A stretch of DNA of 8,236 bases from Actinomycetes bacterium (lineage in GTDB: Bacteria > Actinomycetota > Actinomycetes > Actinomycetales > Demequinaceae). Of this stretch, positions 1 to 5,593 are shown one piece after another. Both the position numbers and the translations under genes were made by a program. The notes beneath the pieces are model-generated. The model searched no databases, was not told where the DNA came from, and saw only the letters and a program-made list of their open reading frames with translations. Numbering within the stretch: position 1 is the first letter of the stretch; each line of letters starts with the position of its first letter. The DNA lies in contig JAEYYZ010000098.1 in assembly GCA_023428185.1 (NCBI GenBank), positions 1-8,236 of the forward strand, in the 5' to 3' direction.

Positions 1-907
1 GTCCGCCACCCACCGAACGGGTCAAGTCAGCGGCCATTGCAAGGCCGATGTAGTTCTCCGGGTCTGCGGCAGTCAGATAGTGGTCATTGGCCACCACGTC
101 TACTTCTTGACCCCACTTCCACAAGTCAGTGGTGAGCGTGGCCATGGCCATGAAGTTGGTGGTGATGGGCTGGGCGGCGTGCTTTCTGATGGCGTCCCGC
201 TCGGCCTTGAAGCACGCCAAGAGCTGGTCATTGGTAAACCGCGCAAAGTCGAGCCGTTGGGCCGGGTTCACCACTGAGGGCGCAGCCGCTGGGGCGCCAA
301 TGTGCTCCCAGTCGTCGTATCGCTGGCCCCAAAATGCGGTTCCCCATGCCGCATTGAGAGCCTCAAGCGTGGAGTACCGCTCGCGCAACCATTGCCGGAA
401 TGCCGTCACTGCTGCTTGCGAATAGTCCTCGCCCACGGGTACGCCGTACTCGTTGTGGACGTGCCACATGACCACTGCCGGATGGCTGGCATACCTGCCG
501 GCGAGGGCATCGGCGATGCGCACGGAAGCTTCTTGATACGCAGGGTGACTGTGCGAAGCCATGCCGCGGGAACCAAAGCCCAGAGGGTTGCCGTCTCGTG
601 TCACGATGCGCGCATCTGGGTAGGCGGCAAAGAACCACGCGGGCGGGGAAGCGGTGGGAGTGCCCAGGTCTACGGAGACGCCATTGGCGTGAAGCAGGTT
701 AAGGAGATCGTCGAGCCATTCGAACTCAAAGAGACCTTCCTTGGGTTCTAAGAGCGCCCACGAGAAGATGCCGACGCTCACCAAGTTGACTCCCGCTTGA
801 GCCATGAGGGCAACGTCTTGATCCCACGTCTCACGGGGCCACTGCTCAGGGTTGTAGTCGCCGCCATAGGCGAGACCCTCGAGGCGGGGCCAGTTGCCGT
901 GCGACAT
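1..907 (-). CDS. Beta-galactosidase, glycoside hydrolase family 42 (N-terminal part, cut by window edge)
   Basis: Cleaves terminal beta-galactosides and releases galactose, probably in the cytoplasm since no signal peptide is visible. The 302 codons present form most of the (beta/alpha)8 catalytic barrel. It opens with the family-typical GLAYGGDYNPEQWP (residues 11-24). WHVHNEYG at 148-155 carries the acid/base Glu153. The nucleophile Glu, expected soon after residue 302, lies outside the window. The usual GH42 zinc cysteines are missing: the 'C-P-x-S-P' position reads SHSHP (118-122), and the usual Cys-rich loop after HNEYG reads GVPVGEDYS. The only Cys present is C232. The ATG at 907 is preceded by GGAG 4 nt upstream and GGAGAAG further up; the next upstream ATG is out of frame. 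It lies downstream of the lacI-type gene on the same strand, with two operator-like sites between them. Family assignment is certain; exact substrate (lactose, galacto-oligosaccharides, plant galactans) is not readable. Confidence 0.95.
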   Translation of the reverse strand, partial: MSHGNWPRLEGLAYGGDYNPEQWPRETWDQDVALMAQAGVNLVSVGIFSWALLEPKEGLFEFEWLDDLLNLLHANGVSVDLGTPTASPPAWFFAAYPDARIVTRDGNPLGFGSRGMASHSHPAYQEASVRIADALAGRYASHPAVVMWHVHNEYGVPVGEDYSQAAVTAFRQWLRERYSTLEALNAAWGTAFWGQRYDDWEHIGAPAAAPSVVNPAQRLDFARFTNDQLLACFKAERDAIRKHAAQPITTNFMAMATLTTDLWKWGQEVDVVANDHYLTAADPENYIGLAMAADLTRSVGGG

Positions 908-935
908 GACTCTCCATCTTCTCCACGCGTTGAGT

Positions 936-949
936 CCCTGCCTGCAGGG
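936..949. repeat. Short perfect inverted repeat in the GH42 gene leader
   Basis: CCCTGC-CT-GCAGGG, two 6-bp arms around 2 bases, lies about 30 bp upstream of the GH42 start codon. It is inside the presumed 5' untranslated leader. It could be a small mRNA hairpin (5-bp stem, 4-nt loop) or a protein-binding dyad. The sequence alone does not say which, and chance is possible at this GC content. Confidence 0.3.
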
Positions 950-994
950 GCGCTCCTCGCGACGTTGCGATCCTTGCCAGCCGCTGGACGCGAC

Positions 995-1008
995 TGAAAC
1001 CGTTCTCA
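995..1008 (-). promoter_or_regulatory. LacI-family operator, promoter-proximal site of the GH42 gene
   Basis: On the minus strand this reads TGAGAACGGTTTCA, an imperfect 14-bp dyad with a central CG (5 of 7 pairs match), the usual shape of LacI-family operators. It shares 12 of 14 bases with the site at 1064-1077 and 11 of 14 with the site at 2229-2242. It starts at the last base of a candidate -10 box (1008-1013), so a bound repressor would cover the transcription start. The neighbouring LacI-type protein is the obvious candidate ligand, by inference. Confidence 0.65.
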
Positions 1009-1038
1009 GTCTACGTTCAGCGCATCGTACCGGGTCAA
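1008..1038 (-). promoter_or_regulatory. Candidate promoter of the GH42 gene
   Basis: On the minus strand TTGACC (1038-1033) and TAGACT (1013-1008) are separated by 19 bp. They match the -35 and -10 hexamers at 5 and 4 of 6 positions. The spacer is 1-2 bp longer than ideal. Transcription would begin near position 1001, inside the proximal operator, leaving a leader of about 90 nt. Start site not proven. Confidence 0.45.
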
Positions 1039-1053
1039 ATCGGGACATCGACT

Positions 1054-1069
1054 GTTACAGAACTGTGAC
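1054..1069. repeat. 16-bp dyad overlapping the distal operator
   Basis: GTTACAGAACTGTGAC has matching arms at six of eight pairs (GT.ACAG / CTGT.AC). Its centre is offset by 9 bp from the LacI-type site at 1064-1077, with which it shares six bases. It may be a binding site for a second regulator, or a chance extension of the operator. Confidence 0.3.
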
Positions 1070-1077
1070 CGTTCTCA
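1064..1077 (-). promoter_or_regulatory. LacI-family operator, distal site upstream of the GH42 gene
   Basis: On the minus strand this reads TGAGAACGGTCACA, again a 14-bp imperfect dyad with a central CG (5 of 7 pairs). It shares an exact 11-base direct repeat (ACCGTTCTCAG on the plus strand, 999-1009 and 1068-1078) with the proximal site. The two centres are 69 bp apart, with the distal one upstream of the candidate -35 box. This geometry allows repression by looping or cooperative binding. Confidence 0.65.
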
Positions 1078-1117
1078 GCCTTGACCATGCAAGGAGCCCA
1101 GCGACTGCGTCATTGAG

Positions 1118-1136
1118 GAGCCGGCTAAGCCGACTC
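1118..1136 (-). terminator. Hairpin over the stop codon of the LacI-type gene (possible weak terminator)
   Basis: The transcript would form an 8-bp stem with one G-U pair and a 3-nt UUA loop. The stop codon TAG (1127-1125) overlaps the loop and the first base of the 3' arm. No run of U follows, so it is not a canonical intrinsic terminator. It may only stabilise the 3' end or slow read-through into the GH42 gene. Confidence 0.25.
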
Positions 1137-2138
1137 GCGCACCACAAGTTCAGTAGGCAAACTGATGCGCGCGGCCGTCTTTCCGTCGATCATGTCGAGC
1201 AACTGGCGCACCATTTCCCGAGCGATTCGCTCAAAGGGCTGGCGCATGGTGGTGAGCGGCGGATCCAGTTCCGCTGCCACTGGTGAATCGTCGAATCCGG
1301 CAAGTGCAATGTCCCCTGGAACGGTCAACCCCGCGTCCTTAATCACTGCAAGCGCGCCCGCCGCCATGAGGTCGTTGGCGGCAAAAACTGCATCAATCTC
1401 CACGTCCCGGCCCAGCAGTTCACGCATAGATCGCTCACCCGATGCCATGGAGTAGTCGCCGGTGACCACCAGGTCATCTGAGTAGTCAGCGCCCATTTCC
1501 TCGACGTACCCGGCCAACCGCCCCGTCCCTCCCGAGGTGTCTTGCGGGCCCGCTATATGGGCAATGCGCTGGTGCCCACGCGAACGCAGATAGCGCGTCA
1601 TCGCTTTGGCGCCTTCGCGATCCTCGGCCTGAACATAGGCCACTCTGCTTTCAAAGCCCAGCGGTATTCCACCTGCTATGAGCGGTACTTCTGCCTGGAT
1701 GAGGTCTTCAAGAAAGCTCTGTCTGCCCCGGTGAGGCGAAAGCACCAGGGCTCCGTCCACGTGCCCGCCCGTCATGAAACTGACGGCGCGCTTTTGCTCA
1801 ATAGCCGTGTCAGCGAGCAACAACACGAGCGGCAGGTCTTGCTCAGCAAGGGCTGACGCGGCCGTGCGCATGATGAGCGAGAAGTTGGGGTCCTCAAAGA
1901 ACCGGTCATGGGACTCGGTCAAGAGCAATGCCACGGACCCCGCCCTGCGCGTAGCCAGGCTTCGCGCATGAGGATTGATGCGGTAGCCGGTCTTCTTGAT
2001 GGCAGCTTCCACCCGCTCCAGCGCGTCGGGAGAAACCCAGGTGCCGCCATTGAGGACGCGAGACACGGTGGCGCGCGAAACGTCGGCTTCCCTAGCCACA
2101 TCCTCAATGGTGGGACGTCGTCGAACCCGTTGTGACAC
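1125..2138 (-). CDS. LacI-family transcriptional repressor, likely regulator of galactoside use
   Basis: A 337-residue DNA-binding repressor of usual LacI/GalR length. The helix-turn-helix is at residues 10-31 (TIEDVAREADVSRATVSRVL, then NG). The hinge follows with NPHARSLATRR. A periplasmic-binding-protein-like effector domain runs to the C terminus, including AVFAANDLMAAGAL and AGFDDSPVAAELDPPLTT. The start chosen is GTG at 2138, because AAGGAGG (2152-2146) lies 7 nt upstream of it. The in-frame ATG at 2144 is only 1 nt from that ribosome site, and the ATG at 2189 adds a tail unlike the family. The gene sits between the GH42 gene (same strand) and divergent galTKE, with matching operator-like sites on both sides. 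It therefore probably represses both units until a galactoside or galactose binds. Family is certain; ligand and targets are inferred from context. Confidence 0.93.
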   Translation of the reverse strand: MSQRVRRRPTIEDVAREADVSRATVSRVLNGGTWVSPDALERVEAAIKKTGYRINPHARSLATRRAGSVALLLTESHDRFFEDPNFSLIMRTAASALAEQDLPLVLLLADTAIEQKRAVSFMTGGHVDGALVLSPHRGRQSFLEDLIQAEVPLIAGGIPLGFESRVAYVQAEDREGAKAMTRYLRSRGHQRIAHIAGPQDTSGGTGRLAGYVEEMGADYSDDLVVTGDYSMASGERSMRELLGRDVEIDAVFAANDLMAAGALAVIKDAGLTVPGDIALAGFDDSPVAAELDPPLTTMRQPFERIAREMVRQLLDMIDGKTAARISLPTELVVRESA

Positions 2139-2145
2139 GTGCATT

Positions 2146-2152
2146 CCTCCTT
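2146..2152 (-). promoter_or_regulatory. Ribosome binding site that decides the GTG start of the repressor
   Basis: AAGGAGG on the minus strand is a near-perfect Shine-Dalgarno sequence. It is 1 nt from the in-frame ATG at 2144, too close to use, and 7 nt from GTG at 2138, which is ideal. The ATG at 2189 lies upstream of it altogether. Confidence 0.75.
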
Positions 2153-2228
2153 GCCGCGTTCCCAGTATCCCGTACCAGCGCACGTGCACCAGGAAGCGGC
2201 TTCACCAGACCCGCGCCCCAGTCGGGAC

Positions 2229-2242
2229 TGAGAGCGATTACA
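2229..2242 (+). promoter_or_regulatory. LacI-family operator upstream of galT
   Basis: TGAGAGCGATTACA matches each of the two sites upstream of the GH42 gene at 11 of 14 positions, including the TGAGA half, the central CG and the terminal CA. All three are oriented with the TGAGA half first on the strand of the gene they precede. It is 31 bp upstream of the galT ATG and overlaps a candidate -10. Its own symmetry is weaker (4 of 7 pairs), so confidence rests on the match to the other two. Confidence 0.5.
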
Positions 2243-2273
2243 GTGATGGTATCTCGCGAAAGGCAGCTACACC

Positions 2274-3401
2274 ATGACCAACCACCCGGCATCTGGATTC
2301 ACGAGGGACGATGCCATTCGCGTGGTTCCCGCAACGCTCTCTGACGGGCGCGAACTGCTCTATTTTGACGACGCGGGAAGCGTCCGCCCCAGTCACCGTC
2401 GCGCGGACCAACGCCCGGCCGCGGATCGCACCGGCACCGCGACCATGCGCTTTGATCACCTCGCCGGCGAATGGATATCGGTAGCCACCTCACGCCAAAC
2501 GCGCGTGATGCTCCCTCCCGCCCACCTGGATCCGCTCGCGCCGCAATCACCCACCAATGACTCGGAGATCCCAGACGACTACGACGTCGCGGTCTTCGAG
2601 AACCGCTCACCCTCCTTTGGCCCCGACCTCCCCGGCACCCTCCCCCAGCCCAACACGGCATCGGCTGAATACACGGCGCCTGCAGGAGGTCGTTGCGAAG
2701 TGGTGTGTTTTGACCCCGCAAGCACCGGCTCACTGGCCGGGTTTGGAAGCCACCGCGCACGCACGGTCATAGAAGCGTGGGCTCACCGCACGCATGCCCT
2801 ACAGCAACTGCCTGGGGTGCGTCAGGTGTTCGCCTTTGAGAACCGCGGCGAGGCCATAGGCGTCACCTTGCACCACCCTCACGGCCAGATTTATGCGTAT
2901 CCGTTCGTGACCCCCCGCACTCGGGTCGCGATGGAGCGGGCGAACGCTCAGCCGCGATTGTTTGAAGACATTCTGGAACGCGAAGCCGCGGGCCCACGCG
3001 TGATCTACGCCGGCGAGCACTGGACGGCCTTTGTGCCCTTCGCAGCGCGCTGGCCCCTGGAGATCCACGCGTTACCTCACCGGCATGTGGGTTCTCTAGC
3101 ACAGACCACGCTCGCTGAGCGGGCGGAGCTGGCCACGCTGCTTCCGCCGTTGCTCGGCTCGCTTGACGTGCTCTACGGCTCGCCAACGCCTTACATGATG
3201 GGGTGGCACCAGGCTCCCGTGGGCGTTGACGAGATTCGCCTCATGCTCACCGTGTTCAGCCCGCGGCGCGCCGCGGACAAGCTCAAGTTCCTGGCCGGAT
3301 CCGAGTCCGTGATGGGCGCCTGGATATCTGACGTGTCACCGGAAGACGCCGCCCGCAGGCTCGCCGATGCCTTTGCACAAGCACGTGAGGACTACGCATG
3401 A
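2274..3401 (+). CDS. galT: Galactose-1-phosphate uridylyltransferase
   Basis: Second enzyme of the Leloir pathway: UDP-glucose plus galactose-1-phosphate gives glucose-1-phosphate plus UDP-galactose, through a uridylyl-histidine intermediate in the cytoplasm. The 375 residues have normal length for an actinobacterial GalT with the N-terminal segment DGRELLYFDD (24-33). The active site HPHGQ is at 201-205, with His203 the expected nucleophile. The second histidine-triad half shows RWPLEIHALPHRHV (259-272), and MGWHQAP is at 309-315. The structural metal site of the E. coli enzyme looks lost: the CxxC pair is replaced by D86-P-L-A89, and the third ligand His by Ser150; only His201 of the four remains. 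The ATG has AAAGG 10 nt upstream. The stop overlaps the galK start as ATGA, so translation is probably coupled. It is expected to be repressed through the operator at 2229-2242. Confidence 0.96.
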   Translation: MTNHPASGFTRDDAIRVVPATLSDGRELLYFDDAGSVRPSHRRADQRPAADRTGTATMRFDHLAGEWISVATSRQTRVMLPPAHLDPLAPQSPTNDSEIPDDYDVAVFENRSPSFGPDLPGTLPQPNTASAEYTAPAGGRCEVVCFDPASTGSLAGFGSHRARTVIEAWAHRTHALQQLPGVRQVFAFENRGEAIGVTLHHPHGQIYAYPFVTPRTRVAMERANAQPRLFEDILEREAAGPRVIYAGEHWTAFVPFAARWPLEIHALPHRHVGSLAQTTLAERAELATLLPPLLGSLDVLYGSPTPYMMGWHQAPVGVDEIRLMLTVFSPRRAADKLKFLAGSESVMGAWISDVSPEDAARRLADAFAQAREDYA

Positions 3402-4552
3402 CGCACAGCAAGACCGCCGATGCTTTTGCCACTACCTACGGTCACGCGCCCGCGGGCGTGTGGTCGGCACCGGGGCGAGTGAACCTCATCGGGGAACACA
3501 CTGATTACAACCGTGGCTTGGTATTGCCCTTCGCCATCGACTACCGCACTGAGTGTGCCGCAGCTCCCAATGAAGACGGCACCATCCGGGTAGCGAGTGA
3601 CGCGCGTGAAGGTGTACGCGAGCTGGCCATCGCAGATTTCGATCATGCCGTGTTCGCCGAATGGACGGGATACGCACTGGGAGTGCCGTGGGCGATGGCC
3701 AAACGCGGGGTGGACGTCTCCCACTTGCCGGGCATTGACCTGTTTCTCACCTCGGAAGTCCCGATTGGTGCGGGTCTGTCCTCGTCCGCTGCGATCGAAT
3801 CCGCCGTGGCCGTGGCCGTCAACGATCTTTGGGGAACGGGATTGAGTCGCATGGAATTGGCCGCTGTGGGACAGACAGCAGAGAACGAGGCGGTGGGCGC
3901 ACCCACGGGGATCATGGACCAGGTGGCGTCGCTCATGGGCGAGCGGGATCACGCCGTGATGCTTGATTGCGGCTCGCTCACTACCGAGCTGGTGAAGCTC
4001 GGCTTTGCGGAGGCAGGGCTCGCGGTGTTGGTTCTCGACTCCCGCGTAGCCCACAGGCACGCGGATGGCGGTTACGCCTCCCGCAGAGCGGCGTGCGAGC
4101 AGGGAGCCGCCGCCCTGGGTGCAACCTCATTGCGAGAGATATCCCGCGAGCGCCTTGAAGCATCGGCCCACGTGGTTGATGACGTGACGTACCGCCGCAT
4201 GCGCCATGTGATCACCGAGAACGAGCGAGTGATTGAGACCGTGCGCGCTGTGCGGGAGCGCGGGCCGGGCGCGATCGGCGAACTTCTCCTGGCCTCCCAT
4301 GCATCCATGCGCGACGACTTTGAGATCTCCGTGCCGGAGATTGATCTCATGGTGGACACCGCGATGGCCAACGGCGCAGTGGGCGCGCGACTCACGGGTG
4401 GCGGCTTTGGTGGCTCGGCTATCGCGGTGGTGCCTCAAGACAAGGCTCAGGGCCTTGCCGATGCCGTGTTGGCAGCGAGCGCCACCGCCGGTTTTGCCTC
4501 GCCCTCCGTGCTCACCGTGGTTGCGTCGGATGGAGCGAGGCGAGACATATGA
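3398..4552 (+). CDS. galK: Galactokinase
   Basis: Phosphorylates alpha-D-galactose with ATP to galactose-1-phosphate, the entry step of the Leloir pathway, and supplies the GalT substrate. The 384 residues match the usual GHMP-kinase galactokinase length. The galactokinase signature GRVNLIGEHTDYN is at 26-38, with Arg27 and the sugar-contacting Glu33/His34/Asp36. The ATP loop PIGAGLSSSAA is at 122-132. The catalytic base is Asp174 in GIMDQ. The third GHMP motif LTGGGFGGSA is at 332-341. The start overlaps the last four bases of galT (ATGA) and has GAGG 7 nt upstream, so the two proteins are probably made by coupled translation. No key residue is missing. galE follows after 25 bp, placing it in the middle of the operon. 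Confidence 0.97.
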   Translation: MTHSKTADAFATTYGHAPAGVWSAPGRVNLIGEHTDYNRGLVLPFAIDYRTECAAAPNEDGTIRVASDAREGVRELAIADFDHAVFAEWTGYALGVPWAMAKRGVDVSHLPGIDLFLTSEVPIGAGLSSSAAIESAVAVAVNDLWGTGLSRMELAAVGQTAENEAVGAPTGIMDQVASLMGERDHAVMLDCGSLTTELVKLGFAEAGLAVLVLDSRVAHRHADGGYASRRAACEQGAAALGATSLREISRERLEASAHVVDDVTYRRMRHVITENERVIETVRAVRERGPGAIGELLLASHASMRDDFEISVPEIDLMVDTAMANGAVGARLTGGGFGGSAIAVVPQDKAQGLADAVLAASATAGFASPSVLTVVASDGARRDI

Positions 4553-4577
4553 GTTCAGCGCGGGAAGGATGGACCCC

Positions 4578-5564
4578 ATGACCACATGGCTCGTGACCGG
4601 AGGCGCCGGGTATATCGGTGCGCACGTGGTGCGCGCCCTCAGTGCGGCAGGGCTCACGCCGGTGGTGCTTGATGACTTCTCCACGGGCAAGCGGGAGTTT
4701 ATCCCTGCTGGCGTGGAAGGGATCGAAGCCGATGTTCTTGACCGCGCAGCCGTTGAGAGCGCATTACGCGTCAACGGCTGTTCTGGAGTGATACACCTCG
4801 CGGGATTCAAGTACGCGGGCGAGTCCGTCAAGCGGCCCACCCACACGTACCGACAGAACGTTGAAGGGACGGCCTCGTTGCTGGATGCCATGGCGCAGGC
4901 CGGGGTGGCACGACTGGTGTTCTCCTCAAGTGCTGGCGTGTATGGAACCCCATCCACGGAGATCGTTACTGAAGACACCCCGTGCAATCCAGAAAGCCCC
5001 TACGGTGAGAGCAAACTCGTGGCTGAATGGCTCATTCGCGACCAGATCACCGCCACGTCCGCTACCCCTCACCCCCTGGTGGCCACAAGTTTGAGGTACT
5101 TCAATGTGGTGGGATCTGGGCCGGACCGGGTGTACGACGTCTCACCGCACAACCTCTTCCCCAAAGTGTTTGCGACATTGGTGAGCGGCGGCACGCCCAG
5201 CATCAACGGCGACGACTACGCGACGCCCGATGGCACGTGCGTGAGAGATTACATTCACGTGGTGGACCTTGCGCACGCTCATGCTCAAGCCGCCATCGCC
5301 CTTGACGGGGCCAAGGCGCTGGAACCTGTTTACAACCTCGGCTCGGGAAGCGGCACGTCCGTGCGCCAGATCATGGAGGCCATGCGCACCGTGACAGGCA
5401 TTGACTTCACGCCCCGCGTGGGACCCCGCCGTGAGGGCGACCCCGCCCGCATCGTCGCTACGGACGACCTTGCGGCTCGGGACTTGGCGTGGGCGAATAC
5501 CCATTCGCTCGAAGACATGGTGCGTTCAGCCTGGGAAGCCGTGCCTCGCCCCAGCGCACTCTAG
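4578..5564 (+). CDS. galE: UDP-glucose 4-epimerase
   Basis: Interconverts UDP-galactose and UDP-glucose with bound NAD, regenerating the UDP-glucose used by GalT; cytoplasmic short-chain dehydrogenase. The 328 residues are normal for bacterial GalE. The Rossmann motif TGGAGYIG is at 7-14. The catalytic triad is Ser118 in FSSSAGVYG (115-123), Tyr142 and Lys146 in PYGESK. The substrate region includes LRYFNVVG (172-179), CVRDYIHVVDL (221-231) and PRREGDPARIVA (283-294). The start at 4578 is preferred to the in-frame ATG at 4569 because AAGGA (4565-4569) is 8 nt upstream of the former and touches the latter. The residue at the gate position that governs N-acetylated sugar acceptance (Tyr299 in E. 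coli, Cys307 in human) aligns with Ile292 by eye. UDP-GlcNAc activity is therefore neither shown nor excluded. Last gene of the gal set. Confidence 0.96.
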   Translation: MTTWLVTGGAGYIGAHVVRALSAAGLTPVVLDDFSTGKREFIPAGVEGIEADVLDRAAVESALRVNGCSGVIHLAGFKYAGESVKRPTHTYRQNVEGTASLLDAMAQAGVARLVFSSSAGVYGTPSTEIVTEDTPCNPESPYGESKLVAEWLIRDQITATSATPHPLVATSLRYFNVVGSGPDRVYDVSPHNLFPKVFATLVSGGTPSINGDDYATPDGTCVRDYIHVVDLAHAHAQAAIALDGAKALEPVYNLGSGSGTSVRQIMEAMRTVTGIDFTPRVGPRREGDPARIVATDDLAARDLAWANTHSLEDMVRSAWEAVPRPSAL

Positions 5565-5580
5565 GTGTCCGCAAAACCGG

Positions 5581-5593
5581 TAACGTCAAACCA
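5581..5593 (+). promoter_or_regulatory. Leaderless promoter of glgE (-10 box TAACGT)
   Basis: TAACGT (5581-5586) fits the actinobacterial TANNNT -10 element. Only 6 nt (5587-5592) separate it from the glgE ATG, so transcription would start at or within a base of the A of the start codon. No Shine-Dalgarno sequence is found before glgE, unlike galT, galK, galE and glgB. No convincing -35 is seen. The inference is a leaderless mRNA starting glgE-glgB inside the 28-bp gap after galE. Confidence 0.55.

Larger units (their letters stand above)
2139..2273. promoter_or_regulatory. Divergent promoter region between the repressor gene and galT
   Basis: This 135-bp gap must carry both divergent promoters. 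On the plus strand TACAGT (2239-2244) fits a TANNNT -10 box and overlaps the operator at 2229-2242; no good -35 is seen. AAAGG (2259-2263) is the galT ribosome site, 10 nt before its ATG. On the minus strand GATACT (2168-2163) is a possible -10 for the repressor gene, which would give a leader of about 20 nt. Box assignments are tentative. Confidence 0.45.

Noticed and set aside
302..751. Plus-strand open frame of 149 codons opposite the GH42 gene
   Set aside because: The minus strand encodes unmistakable GH42 motifs here; the plus frame has none.
1118..1136. Strong intrinsic terminator after the repressor gene
   Set aside because: A hairpin exists but no U-run follows, so it is listed only as a weak candidate.
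1542..1856. Plus-strand open frame opposite the repressor gene
   Set aside because: It lies opposite the conserved effector domain of the LacI-type gene and has no supporting signal.
4233..4577. In-frame extension of galE upstream into galK (115 codons)
   Set aside because: The Rossmann motif must start near the N terminus, and a good ribosome site fits ATG 4578. The extension overlaps galK in another frame and is unlike GalE.
4127..4987. Minus-strand open frame of 286 codons spanning the galK-galE junction
   Set aside because: It is antisense to two certain genes and shows no domain or ribosome site; a GC-driven shadow.
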